From contig CAIWVP010000148.1 of the NCBI GenBank assembly GCA_903916195.1, positions 74,396 to 108,591 of the forward strand: a stretch of DNA of 34,196 nucleotides, read 5' to 3'. The position numbers and the translations under genes were made by a program. Shown here in pieces: positions 8,464-16,171 of the stretch. The notes under the pieces were generated by a model. It saw only the letters and a program-made list of their open reading frames with translations. It was not told where the DNA came from and searched no databases. Numbering within the stretch: position 1 is the first letter of the stretch; each line of letters begins with the position of its first letter. Origin of the DNA: an uncultured Verrucomicrobiota bacterium (GTDB lineage: Bacteria; Verrucomicrobiota; Verrucomicrobiia; Limisphaerales; UBA9464).

Positions 8464-8522
8464 GCGCCCGTATCTCGTCTCTCAACAGACCGAATACCAG
8501 CAACACAAATACTCCAAAAATC

Positions 8523-8810
8523 ATGGCCAAAGCCCTCACCAAATCGCAAATCGCCGCCGCCGTCGCCGAGAAGGCGGAGATCTCCAAGAAGCAAGCCGTG
8601 GCCGTCCTCGAGGTCCTCGCCGAGCTGTCCTACAAGAACGCCAAGAACACCTTCACCTTCCCCGGCGTCGGCAAGCTCGTCCTCGTGAACCGCAAGGCCC
8701 GCATCGGCCGCAACCCCGCCACCGGCGCGGAGATCAAGATCCCGGCCAAGAAGGTCGTGAAGTTCCGCGTGGCCAAGGCCGCGAAGGACGCGATCCTGGG
8801 CGTCAAGTAA
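8523..8810 (+). CDS. HU-family DNA-binding protein
   Basis: A 95-residue histone-like protein that bends and packs DNA in the nucleoid. MAKALTKSQIAAAVAEKAEISKKQA is the HU helical N-terminus and FPGVGKLVLVNRKARIGRNPATG is the beta-arm with its R-x-x-RNP-x-T-G tip; KIPAKKVVKFRVAKAAKDAI ends the fold. ATG 8523 is chosen over the longer frame (from 8394) because it gives the normal HU N-terminus. The A-rich, unstructured leader with no Shine-Dalgarno suggests S1-dependent initiation. A strong hairpin terminator follows 14 nt after the stop, so it is likely a single-gene transcript. Confidence 0.95.
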   Translation: MAKALTKSQIAAAVAEKAEISKKQAVAVLEVLAELSYKNAKNTFTFPGVGKLVLVNRKARIGRNPATGAEIKIPAKKVVKFRVAKAAKDAILGVK

Positions 8811-8823
8811 GCGCCTGTCCCCT

Positions 8824-8857
8824 GAAAACGGCCTCCTGTCCCCAGGAGGCCGTTTTC
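8824..8857. terminator. Strong hairpin terminator between HU and the reductase gene
   Basis: A perfect 15-bp stem (gaaaacggcctcctg, 8824-8838; mirrored at 8843-8857) with loop TCCC and flanking A and T tracts, the layout of an intrinsic terminator. It follows HU by 14 nt and sits 29 nt before the next start, so that gene must have its own promoter or rely on read-through. Confidence 0.92.
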
Positions 8858-8886
8858 GTCCCCCCGTCTTCCTTCTCTCCTCCACC

Positions 8887-9846
8887 TTGAAGATCGCTGT
8901 GGTCGGACCCGGTGCGCTGGGCAGCTATTACGGAGCGAAGCTCTGCCGCGACGGCCACGAGACGCATCTGCTGCTGCGGTCCGACCTCGAAGCGGTCCGC
9001 CGCGACGGCGTCGAGGTCCGAGGCCTCACCGAGAGCTTCCGGGCGCGTCCGCGCTGCGCCGCGACGCCCGAAGAGGTCGGTCCTTGCGACCTCGTGCTGA
9101 TCGGCCTGAAGACCACCGCCAACCGCGAGTTCCCGCGGCTTCTCCCGCCGCTGGTCGCGGCGCACACCGCGGTCCTCACGCTCCAGAACGGCCTCGGCAA
9201 CGAGGAGGACCTGGCAGAGCTGTTCCCGGTCGCGCAGATCCTCGGCGGGCTGTGCTTCGTGTCGCTGAACCGCATCGCGCCCGGCGTCGTGCGGCATCTC
9301 GACGGCGGCAAGATCCTCTTCGGGGAGTTCCTCCGCTGGCCGGAGCCGCGCACGCACGACCTCGCGACGATGTTCCGCCACGCCGGCATCCCCTGCCAGG
9401 TCGCGGCGGACCTCGCGATGGCGCACTGGGTCAAGCTCGTGTGGAACATCCCGTTCAATGGACTCGGCGTCGCGTCCGTCGCCGGATACGAGGCCGTCCT
9501 GGCCGGCGAGGTCGCCGCCGGTGCGCCGCGCGGCGCGTGCCGGCCCACGGACCAACTGCTCGCCGACCCGCGATGGATGGCGCTCGTGCGCGGGTTGATG
9601 GCCGAAGTGATCGCCGCTGCCGGAGCGCTCGGCCACGCCATCGATCCGGGTCTCGCCGACGCCGAGATCGAGCGGACCCGGGGCATGGGGAGCTACCGTG
9701 CGTCGACGCTGGTCGATTTCGAGCGCGGTTCGCCGTTGGAGTTGGACAGCGTTTTCCTCCGCCCGCTGTCCGCGGCCCGTTCCGCCGGCGTGGCCGTGCC
9801 CCGCATGGAGGCGCTCGGCCGGGTGTTGACAGCTCTCGCGGCCTAG
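8887..9846 (+). CDS. 2-dehydropantoate 2-reductase-like protein (ApbA/PanE family)
   Basis: A 319-residue NADP-dependent reductase family member. The dinucleotide-binding motif is VVGPGALGSYYGAKL at residues 5-19, with LQNGLGNEE (the conserved Asn), KLVWNIPFNGL (conserved Lys and Asn) and a C-terminal ASTLVDFERGSPLELD carrying the Ser, Asp and Glu positions that E. coli PanE uses for ketopantoate. These residues make the PanE role (second step to pantothenate) plausible, but the family contains many paralogues, so I give no symbol. The start is TTG, with no ATG before the glycine motif. It converges with dxr and their stop codons overlap on the palindrome CTAG. Confidence 0.85.
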   Translation: MKIAVVGPGALGSYYGAKLCRDGHETHLLLRSDLEAVRRDGVEVRGLTESFRARPRCAATPEEVGPCDLVLIGLKTTANREFPRLLPPLVAAHTAVLTLQNGLGNEEDLAELFPVAQILGGLCFVSLNRIAPGVVRHLDGGKILFGEFLRWPEPRTHDLATMFRHAGIPCQVAADLAMAHWVKLVWNIPFNGLGVASVAGYEAVLAGEVAAGAPRGACRPTDQLLADPRWMALVRGLMAEVIAAAGALGHAIDPGLADAEIERTRGMGSYRASTLVDFERGSPLELDSVFLRPLSAARSAGVAVPRMEALGRVLTALAA

Positions 9847-10985
9847 GCCGCTGCGCCGCGGGCCCAGCGGTCCGCATCGAGGATCTGGTCGAGGGCCGGG
9901 TCCTCGACCACCTGGTGCGCCGCCAACACGCGGTCGACCGTCGAGGTGATGCCGGTGAAGGACAGCTCGCGCCGGCAGAAGCGTTCCACCGCGACCTCGT
10001 TGGCGGCGTTGAACACCGCGGGCAGCGTCCCGCCGACCTCGCCCGCCCGGCGCGCCAGCTTGAGCGCCGGGAAGCGGTCCGTGTCCGGCTCCTCGAAGGT
10101 CAGCGTCCCGATCTTCGCGAGATCCGTCTGCACCCGGTCGCTGCCCACCCGGTCCGGATGGCACAAGGCGATCTGGATCGGCAGGCACATGTCCGGAGCC
10201 GACATCTGGGCGATGATGGAGCCGTCCACGAACTCGACCATCGAGTGGACGATGCTCTGCGGATGCACCACGACCTGCACCCGGGCCATCTCGATCCCGA
10301 AGAGCCATCGCGCCTCGATCATCTCGAGGCCTTTGTTGAACAGCGTGGCGGAATCGATGGTGATCTTCCGGCCCATGACCCACGACGGATGCTTCAGCGC
10401 CTGCTCGAACGTGATCGAGGGGAAGACCTCCGCGGGCCATTTCGTCTTGTCGCGGAACGGCCCGCCGGACGCCGTGAGCCAGAGGTTGCGCACCGACGCA
10501 CCGGGCTTGCCGTCGAGGCACTGGAAGATCGCGGAATGCTCGCTGTCGACGGCGAGCACCTTGACGCCGTGCGCCTTGGCCTCGCGCATCACCAACTCGC
10601 CGGCCATCACCAGGATCTCCTTCGACGCCACCGCGATGTCCTTGCCGGCGCGGATGGCCGCCAGCGCCGGAAGCAATCCCGCCGTGCCGACGATGGCGAT
10701 GAGCACGACATCGGCCTCGGGGAGCGTGGCCAGCTCCAAGAGCCCCTCGGTGCCGCAGACCACCCGCGTGCCCGCCCCGACACGGGCCCGGACGTCCGCC
10801 GCCTTCGCCGGGTCGGTGATCGACACGACGGCCGGATGATGCCGCGCGGTCTGGTCGACGAGCAGATCGGCGTTGCCGCCCGCCGCGAGGCCGACCAGGC
10901 GCAGGCGCCCGGGCAGGTCTTCCACGACCTTGAGCGTGCTGGTGCCGATGGAGCCGGTGCTACCGAGCAGGACGACGTTCTTCAT
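9843..10985 (-). CDS. dxr: 1-deoxy-D-xylulose 5-phosphate reductoisomerase
   Basis: A 380-residue enzyme of the MEP isoprenoid pathway that converts DXP to MEP with NADPH. Motifs in order: LLGSTGSIGTSTL (NADPH site, residues 6-18), ASKEILVMAGELV, AVDSEHSAIFQCL (metal-binding Asp and Glu), LTASGGPF, HPSWVMGRKITIDSATLFNKG and HPQSIVHSMVEF. Length is near the E. coli enzyme's 398. The ATG at 10985 is chosen because it sits just before the NADPH motif; the frame extends 15 codons upstream without family resemblance. It is the last gene of the minus-strand run from rlmI; the MOSC gene ends 73 nt before its start. The frequent neighbour rseP is absent. Confidence 0.95.
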   Translation of the reverse strand: MKNVVLLGSTGSIGTSTLKVVEDLPGRLRLVGLAAGGNADLLVDQTARHHPAVVSITDPAKAADVRARVGAGTRVVCGTEGLLELATLPEADVVLIAIVGTAGLLPALAAIRAGKDIAVASKEILVMAGELVMREAKAHGVKVLAVDSEHSAIFQCLDGKPGASVRNLWLTASGGPFRDKTKWPAEVFPSITFEQALKHPSWVMGRKITIDSATLFNKGLEMIEARWLFGIEMARVQVVVHPQSIVHSMVEFVDGSIIAQMSAPDMCLPIQIALCHPDRVGSDRVQTDLAKIGTLTFEEPDTDRFPALKLARRAGEVGGTLPAVFNAANEVAVERFCRRELSFTGITSTVDRVLAAHQVVEDPALDQILDADRWARGAAA

Positions 10986-11058
10986 GGTTTCGAGGCGCGG
11001 ACTGTGCGGTGGAACCCGACCGTCGGGCAACCGGCTTCGGCGACGCGGACGCGCGCTC

Positions 11059-11535
11059 TCAAGACAGCCCGGGAGCGACCGGCCGCACCGCGTCGCCGAC
11101 GCGCAGCACGCCGCCTCGCACGATCTGCGCGCGCAGGCCGCCGCGGTGCACGAGCCCGACCAAGGTCTCGGGATAGGTCGTCTTCGCCAGATAGTTGCAC
11201 GGCTCGCACAAGCGGATCCCCCGGAGCACGACCTCGCCGATCTCGAACGTCCGCCCGACGAGCGCGTTCAGGTCCGCGCCCTCCGTCACCAGGTTCCGCC
11301 GCGCCATCGCCGCGTCGAACGGCAGACCGGACGCCGCCGCGAAGGCCGCGATCTTCTCCGCCTCGACCAACGTGACCTCGTGGTCCGCCCGATGCACCGC
11401 CGGCGAGAAGGTCCCCTTGCCGGAGAAATACCGGTCCCCTTCGAGACCGCGGCCCTCGACCGCGCGGACCTCCGGCACCGCGACCATCGATGCGGAAGGC
11501 GACGTCGAGACGAGGATCAGGGACAAGCGGGACAT
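11059..11535 (-). CDS. MOSC domain-containing protein
   Basis: A 158-residue protein with the MOSC fold typical of molybdenum-cofactor sulfurase C-terminal domains. Signs are VRAVEGRGLEGDRYF near the N-terminus, QIVRGG near the C-terminus and the single Cys in RLCEPCNYLAK, which resembles the conserved MOSC cysteine that may bind sulfur. Stand-alone bacterial MOSC proteins are of uncertain role, perhaps sulfur transfer or handling of Moco-like sulfur. ATG 11535 opens the domain directly. The zinc-ribbon gene ends 17 nt upstream, so the two are probably in one transcript. Confidence 0.8.
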   Translation of the reverse strand: MSRLSLILVSTSPSASMVAVPEVRAVEGRGLEGDRYFSGKGTFSPAVHRADHEVTLVEAEKIAAFAAASGLPFDAAMARRNLVTEGADLNALVGRTFEIGEVVLRGIRLCEPCNYLAKTTYPETLVGLVHRGGLRAQIVRGGVLRVGDAVRPVAPGLS

Positions 11536-11552
11536 ACCAGGAGTGGTGCGGG

Positions 11553-11819
11553 TCAGCGGAACCAAGCGAACAAGACCAGCGCCAGCAGCACCAAGGCGGT
11601 GATCCACCAGACCTTCTGGTTCGGGCGCTTCCGGCGCGACGGCTCGCCGAACTCCTCCTCCGCGAAGGCCTCCGCGTCGAAGTCGTCGGACGGGATCCCC
11701 AGACGGTCGGCGTGGGCCTCGTCGGACCAACCGGTGGTCTCGTCCGCGCCGCACGAAGGACAGGCCCGCGCGCGTTCCGGGACGGCCGAGCCGCAGTTCG
11801 GGCAAAAATCGGGTGTCAT
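11553..11819 (-). CDS. Small zinc-ribbon membrane protein
   Basis: An 88-residue protein. CPNCGSAVPERARACPSCG at residues 6-24 is a double-CxxC zinc ribbon; an acidic linker with DDFDAEAFAEEEFGE follows, then basic SRRKRPNQK and a single C-terminal membrane helix (WWITALVLLALVLFAWF). The topology suggests a cytoplasmic zinc ribbon tethered to the inner membrane. Function is not known. It starts 10 nt after the oxygenase gene's stop and ends 17 nt before MOSC, so it is embedded in the run. Confidence 0.75.
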   Translation of the reverse strand: MTPDFCPNCGSAVPERARACPSCGADETTGWSDEAHADRLGIPSDDFDAEAFAEEEFGEPSRRKRPNQKVWWITALVLLALVLFAWFR

Positions 11820-11829
11820 CGGCGGAGGC

Positions 11830-12450
11830 TCAGGCCCAGTCGTAGTTGAAGCTGATGCTCAAGCGCTCGGACTTCACCGGGTTGGCGACGACCTCGTGCC
11901 GCAGCCAGCTCTCGAAGAGCAGCAGTTTCCCGGCCTCGGCGGGATAGGTGACGTAGAGCCGGTTGGCGTCGCTCGTCTTCGGCAGGCGCGGCGGCGCCGC
12001 CATGAACTTGCTCATGCGCGGATCCTCGAACTTCAGCCCGGCGCACCCCTTGGGCGTCGCCACGTAGTAGGTGCCGCTCACCACCGCGTTCGGATGCAGG
12101 TGCAGGCTGTGCGCGGTGCGATGCGGCATGATGTTCACCCAGCAATCGGTCATCGCCAGACGGCGCCCGCCGAAGTCCCAGTCCAATGCGCGGGCATAGG
12201 CGCGGACGTGTCGGTCGATGTGCTTCGCGAGGTCCATGAACGTGGACGAGAACTCGTGGAGCTTGTCCATCGATCCGTAGCTCGTGTAGCCGCCGGGGTA
12301 GTTCGCTTTGGACCAGCGCTGGCCCTCCCTGTCGAAGTCGCGGAGCTGATGGCACTCCTTGTGCAACTCGCGGTTGAAGGCCGCACCGCCCTTGCGGAGC
12401 AGGCGGTCGCCATAGATGAAGGTGGGGAACCAAGGCTGGATTCGCTTCAC
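11830..12450 (-). CDS. Putative 2-oxoglutarate/Fe(II)-type oxygenase, TIGR02466-like
   Basis: About 206 residues. The pattern matches the TIGR02466 family: WFPTFIYGDRLL at the N-terminus, HSLHLHPNAVVSGTYYV with likely iron-ligand histidines, LKFEDPRMSKF, then LLLFESWLRHEVVANPVKSERLSISFNYDW with a further His and the Arg expected to bind 2-oxoglutarate. Family members resemble prolyl-4-hydroxylase-type enzymes but substrates are unknown. Start choice is uncertain: GTG 12450 gives the family-like N-terminus, while GTG 12495 would add 15 residues and leave only 9 nt to mutY. Neither has a Shine-Dalgarno. Confidence 0.75.
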   Translation of the reverse strand: MKRIQPWFPTFIYGDRLLRKGGAAFNRELHKECHQLRDFDREGQRWSKANYPGGYTSYGSMDKLHEFSSTFMDLAKHIDRHVRAYARALDWDFGGRRLAMTDCWVNIMPHRTAHSLHLHPNAVVSGTYYVATPKGCAGLKFEDPRMSKFMAAPPRLPKTSDANRLYVTYPAEAGKLLLFESWLRHEVVANPVKSERLSISFNYDWA

Positions 12451-12504
12451 GCGCGGACCATGGGGCACGGATCTCCGGAAAAGAAGCCCGGGCACGCCAC
12501 GACG

Positions 12505-13629
12505 TCATGCCAGTCGCCGGGCGATCCGCCGATGCGCGCTCGTGAACGCCAACCTCTCCAGCTCGTCCGGATCGGCCCACGTCGTCCCGATAACGCCTGG
12601 GAACTTCTTCGTGCCGACTTCGACACGGAAGACGTCGACGGTCATCCGGTAGCGCGTGATGGTGTGCTTCACGGGCTGGAGCGCGACGAACCCCTGCGGC
12701 GCGAGGCCGGTCCACGCCGCGGCGGCCGACCGTGCATCCGCGCGCGGGTCGGCCAGCTCCTCGTTGGGGAATTCCCAGAGCCCCCCGTTGACGCCGCCGG
12801 CCGGCCTTTGGCGTACCAGGACCTTCTTACCGCGGGACAGGACGACCGCGACGAACCGGCGCTCGGTGGCCACCGCCCTCGCCTTCGCCTGCGGAAACTC
12901 CTCCGCCCGACCCGATCTGCCGGCGATGCAGCGGACCGCGACCGGGCACACGGCGCACCGGGGCGTCCGCGGCGCGCAGACGGTGGCACCGAGCTCCATG
13001 AGCGATTGGTTCAGCATGGAGCAAGGGCCCGCCGAACGAAGGGTCCCGGAACGCCGCACCGGGAGGCCCGATGCCTCGACGACCAGCGCCTCCGCGAGCT
13101 GCCACAGCCGGCCGTTGAGCTCTTTGCCTTTCGGATCACCCGGCAGCCCGTGGATGCGCGTGAGCACGCGGACCACGTTGCCGTCGAGGATCGGCGACGG
13201 TCGGTCGAATGCGATGCTCGCGATGGCGCCGGCCGTGTAGCGACCGATCCCGGGCAGGTCCATCATCGCGTCGGCCGTGTCGGGAAGACGTCCGCCGCGG
13301 GTTCCGGCCAGGAGCTTCGCCGCCTTCTGGAGATTGCGGGCCCGAGAATAATATCCGAGGCCTTCCCAGAGCTTGAGCACGCGCTCCTCGGGCGCATCCG
13401 CCAGCGAGCGGATATCCGGGAACTCGCCGAGCCAGCGTTCCCAGTAAGGGATCACCGTCTTCACCTGCGTCTGCTGGAGCATGACCTCCGAGATCCAGAC
13501 CGCGTACGGATCGAGCGTGCGGCGCCACGGGAGGTCGCGGGCGTTCGCCGCGAACCAATCCAGCAAAAGCGGGACGAGTCCGCCGGGCGTCGGCGAAAGA
13601 GCAGCTTCGATGGAACCGGAACGGGCCAC
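12505..13629 (-). CDS. mutY: A/G-specific adenine DNA glycosylase
   Basis: A 374-residue base-excision repair enzyme that removes adenine paired with 8-oxoguanine. The helix-hairpin-helix region carries SEVMLQQTQV (catalytic Glu, E48) and DLPGIGRYTAGAI; ILDGNVVRV carries the catalytic Asp, D149. The iron-sulfur ligands are C218, C225, C228 and C234 in the C-x6-C-x2-C-x5-C spacing. The C-terminal part (~250-374) is the NUDIX-like MutT-type recognition domain (VLVRQRPAGGVNGGLWEFPNEE). GTG 13629 is chosen because the open frame further upstream runs into rlmI and has no MutY-like sequence. Next downstream is the oxygenase gene; 76 nt upstream is rlmI. Confidence 0.94.
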   Translation of the reverse strand: MARSGSIEAALSPTPGGLVPLLLDWFAANARDLPWRRTLDPYAVWISEVMLQQTQVKTVIPYWERWLGEFPDIRSLADAPEERVLKLWEGLGYYSRARNLQKAAKLLAGTRGGRLPDTADAMMDLPGIGRYTAGAIASIAFDRPSPILDGNVVRVLTRIHGLPGDPKGKELNGRLWQLAEALVVEASGLPVRRSGTLRSAGPCSMLNQSLMELGATVCAPRTPRCAVCPVAVRCIAGRSGRAEEFPQAKARAVATERRFVAVVLSRGKKVLVRQRPAGGVNGGLWEFPNEELADPRADARSAAAAWTGLAPQGFVALQPVKHTITRYRMTVDVFRVEVGTKKFPGVIGTTWADPDELERLAFTSAHRRIARRLA

Positions 13630-13705
13630 GGCCCGGACGGTATCCGTCCCCCGCGGAACGCCAAGCCCGGCCGACTCCCGCGGGAGGCGGCCTGCCCGGT
13701 CCCGC

Positions 13706-14905
13706 TCAGCGCACCACTTCGTAGGCGAAGCCCTTGAGGTACTCGGTCTCCGCGACCGCGGGGAGCACCGGGTGGTCGGGCGACTGCGTGTACTGCGCGA
13801 CGCGGCGGAGGATGCGATGGGCATCGAACGCGGCGGCCAGGACGACCTCCTCGAACAGGTGGGTGTCGACGTGGTGCGAGCAGCAGAAGGTCGCCAGCGT
13901 GCCGCCGGCCTTGAGCAGCTTGAGCGCGCGGAGATGGATCTCCTTGTAGCCGCGCAAGGCGTCCTGCACCGACGCGCGGTTCCGGGTGAACGACGGAGGG
14001 TCGAGGATGATGAGGTCGTAGCGCGGCTTCACGCGGTCGCCCGGGGCGTGCGTGGTGTTGGCCTTGAGCCAGTCGAAGACGTTGATGGCCTCGAAGGAGG
14101 TGTTGCCGGACAGGCCGTTGGTCTTGGCGTTGCGCGTGGCGGCCGCGACGGCATCGGCGCTCTGGTCGAGGCCGTGGACGTGCTTGGCCCCGGCGCATGC
14201 GGCGTGCAGGGCGAACCCGCCGAGGAAGGAGAAGCAGTCGAGCACCTCGGCCCCTTGGGCGAACCGGGCGACGGCGGCATAGTTCACCTGCTGGTCGAGG
14301 TAGAGGCCGGTCTTGTGGCCACCGGCGAGGTCGGCCTCGAACTTCAGGTCGTTGAGCGAGACCATCACTCTCTCCGGGGCTTCGCCCACGAGCACGTCGT
14401 TGATCTCGGCGAGGCCCTCGAACTTGCGGGACGACATGTCGTTCCGCTCGAAGATGGCGACCGGCTTGACCAGCTCCTGCAACACCTCGGCGATGAGGTG
14501 CTTGCGCTTGTCCATGCCGAGCGAGCTGGTCTGGAGCACGAGGACGTCCTCGTAGCGGTCGACGATGAGGCCGCTCACGAAATCGCTCTCGGAGTTGAGC
14601 AGCCGGTAGGAGGTCGCCGTGGGCAGCCATTTCCGACGGTGCGCGAGCGCGGCGGCGATGCGGGCGCGGAAGAAAGCACGGTCCAGCTCGGCCCGGTCGT
14701 GGTCGATCATCCGGATGACGATCTTGGAGCGGGAATTGTAGATACCGGTGCCGAGGAAACGGGCGCGGTGGTCCTTGACATGGACGACCTCGCCATCGGT
14801 CGGCGGCGAGGTGATGCGCTGGATGGAGTTGCCGTAGACCCAGGGATGGCCGGCGATGATACGGTCGGCTTCGCCCGGTTTGACGATGACAGCAGGAATG
14901 GACAT
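13706..14905 (-). CDS. rlmI: 23S rRNA (cytosine-C5) methyltransferase, RlmI-like
   Basis: A 399-residue class I SAM-dependent rRNA methyltransferase. An N-terminal PUA-like region (VIVKPGEADRIIAGHPWVYGNSI) is followed by the RlmI middle domain (FLGTGIYNSRSKIVIRM, LNSESDFVSGLIVDRYED) and the catalytic domain: VLDCFSFLGGFALHAACAGA (SAM loop) and LIILDPPSFTRNR (DPPxF catalytic motif). E. coli RlmI methylates C1962 of 23S rRNA, so the same target is expected. The ATG at 14905 gives the family N-terminus; the frame runs 65 codons further up but without resemblance. A strong hairpin sits 14 nt before the start. It opens the minus-strand run ending in dxr. Confidence 0.9.
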   Translation of the reverse strand: MSIPAVIVKPGEADRIIAGHPWVYGNSIQRITSPPTDGEVVHVKDHRARFLGTGIYNSRSKIVIRMIDHDRAELDRAFFRARIAAALAHRRKWLPTATSYRLLNSESDFVSGLIVDRYEDVLVLQTSSLGMDKRKHLIAEVLQELVKPVAIFERNDMSSRKFEGLAEINDVLVGEAPERVMVSLNDLKFEADLAGGHKTGLYLDQQVNYAAVARFAQGAEVLDCFSFLGGFALHAACAGAKHVHGLDQSADAVAAATRNAKTNGLSGNTSFEAINVFDWLKANTTHAPGDRVKPRYDLIILDPPSFTRNRASVQDALRGYKEIHLRALKLLKAGGTLATFCCSHHVDTHLFEEVVLAAAFDAHRILRRVAQYTQSPDHPVLPAVAETEYLKGFAYEVVR

Positions 14906-14918
14906 GGCTTGTAGACAG

Positions 14919-14937
14919 GGCCCGCGGTGCGCGGGCC
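14919..14937 (-). promoter_or_regulatory. Hairpin in the rlmI leader
   Basis: An 8-bp perfect GC stem (ggcccgcg at 14919-14926, cgcgggcc at 14930-14937) with a 3-nt loop, 14 nt ahead of the rlmI ATG on the minus strand. So close to the start it could limit ribosome access; no T-run follows, so it is not a clear attenuator. Confidence 0.35.
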
Positions 14938-15090
14938 GAAGGGCGATACCAAGCCAGAACCCGCAGGGACGGGGAAGGGATTTGTCGAAGGGGAACACCG
15001 GACACCGATGCCTGCCGCACGGGGCCTTGCCCCGGGACCTTCGCCCCGACGCTCGCCGCGCGACGAGGAATCGGCCCGCCCCGGCACGGG

Positions 15091-15146
15091 TACTGATCAC
15101 TGATCACTGATCACTAATCACTGATCACTGATTACTGATTACTGCT
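15091..15146. repeat. Tandem heptamer repeat (CACTGAT/TACTGAT)n
   Basis: Eight consecutive 7-nt units, [C/T]ACTGAT with one CACTAAT and a final TACTGCT, lie in the divergent region between rlmI and prmC, ending 28 nt before the prmC start. The unit overlaps the palindrome TGATCA, giving four GATC sites spaced 7 or 14 nt apart. A short cousin, ctgatcactga, lies at 33898-33908 just before the last terminator. Confidence 0.85.
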
Positions 15147-15173
15147 CACCGCATCCTCGGTACCCTGCACCGC

Positions 15174-16103
15174 GTGACCATCCTCGACGTGATCCGGCGC
15201 AGCACCGAGTTCCTCGCCGGACGCGGCGTCGATTCACCGCGCCTCCAGGTCGAGCTGTTGCTCGCGCACGTGCTGAAGCTCCCGCGGTTGAAGCTCTACC
15301 TGCAATTCGACCGCGAGCTGACCGAGGCGGAGCTCAACCCGCTCCGTGATCTGGTGAAGCGGCGCGGACAACGCGAACCGTTGCAGCATCTCACCGGAAC
15401 CGCCGCGTTCCTGGCCCACGAGATCAAGGTCACGCGCGACGTGCTGGTGCCGCGTCCGGAAACCGAGATGCTCGCGCAGCTGGCGGTGCAGAAGCTGTCC
15501 GCCGCCGGCCGTCAGCCGATGGCGGGCGACACAGACAGGGCGTCTGCGCCAAGGTGCCTGGATTTCGGGACCGGTTCCGGATGCCTCGCCATCGCCATCG
15601 CCGCGGCGTGCCCCGAAGTGGAGGTCCACGCGCTCGAAAGATCACCCGCCGCGATCGCCATCGCGCGGGAGAACGCCGCGAGCAACGGCGTCGCCGGACG
15701 CATCACCTTCCACGAAGGCGACGGCTTCGCGGCGCTGGCGGCTCATCCGGCCTCCGGCCTCAGGCATCCCCCGTTCGACCTGGTCGTCACCAATCCGCCC
15801 TACATCCCGACCTCGGAGATCGCGACGTTGGACCCCGAGGTGCGCGATTTCGATCCGAGACTCGCTCTCGACGGCGGCCTGGACGGCCTGGACTTCTACC
15901 GGATGCTCGCCACCGGGGCCGTCCCGTGGCTCGTGCCGGGCGGCTGGCTGCTCGCGGAGTTCGGCGACGGGCAGGCCGAGGCGCTGTCCGGGATCTTCAC
16001 CGGGGCCGGCTGGTCGAGCGAAGGTGTCGAGAAAGACTTGAGCGGACGCGAGCGCGTTCTCATCGTGCGCTCCCCGAGGGCAGATGGCGAAGCGAAGGCA
16101 TGA
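15174..16103 (+). CDS. prmC: Peptide chain release factor N5-glutamine methyltransferase
   Basis: A 309-residue SAM-dependent enzyme that methylates the Gln of the GGQ motif in release factors RF1 and RF2. The N-terminal helical domain carries SPRLQVELLLAHVL and QHLTGTAAF; LVPRPETE (91-98), the SAM loop DFGTGSGCLAI (130-140) and the catalytic NPPY (207-210) are typical of PrmC. The start is GTG at 15174 and no better start precedes it. It heads a plus-strand run with murA 68 nt downstream and the heptamer repeat 28 nt upstream. The prfA gene, often next to prmC, is not in the window. Confidence 0.94.
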   Translation: MTILDVIRRSTEFLAGRGVDSPRLQVELLLAHVLKLPRLKLYLQFDRELTEAELNPLRDLVKRRGQREPLQHLTGTAAFLAHEIKVTRDVLVPRPETEMLAQLAVQKLSAAGRQPMAGDTDRASAPRCLDFGTGSGCLAIAIAAACPEVEVHALERSPAAIAIARENAASNGVAGRITFHEGDGFAALAAHPASGLRHPPFDLVVTNPPYIPTSEIATLDPEVRDFDPRLALDGGLDGLDFYRMLATGAVPWLVPGGWLLAEFGDGQAEALSGIFTGAGWSSEGVEKDLSGRERVLIVRSPRADGEAKA

Positions 16104-16171
16104 CGGGACGTGGTCCGGCTTCCGGACCGACCGATCCGGCCCGCCACGGGCCTCCGGGAACAGGGACCAGA

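Larger units (their letters stand above)
8016..8522. other. Intergenic region between divergent kinase and HU genes
   Basis: This 507-nt stretch holds no convincing gene. It contains one copy of the dispersed motif GTGACCGGAAGTGGCGG (8071-8087), a perfect 10-bp inverted repeat ggaaagcagg (8243-8252) / cctgctttcc (8287-8296), a run of nine T (8316-8324) and a possible HU promoter near 8436-8463. Short open frames here repeat the same GC-skewed pattern on both strands and have no family features. Confidence 0.6.

Noticed and set aside
8016-8885. N-terminal extension of the kinase frame up to 8885
   Set aside because: It runs antisense through HU and a T-rich intergenic region and has no kinase-like sequence; GTG 8015 opens the real domain.
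10873-13737. 954-codon plus-strand open frame over dxr to mutY
   Set aside because: Shadow of GC codon bias; spans several recognised minus-strand genes without domain similarity.
15091-15146. Possible CRISPR array
   Set aside because: Seven-nt contiguous repeats without spacers or cas genes; it is a microsatellite-type array.
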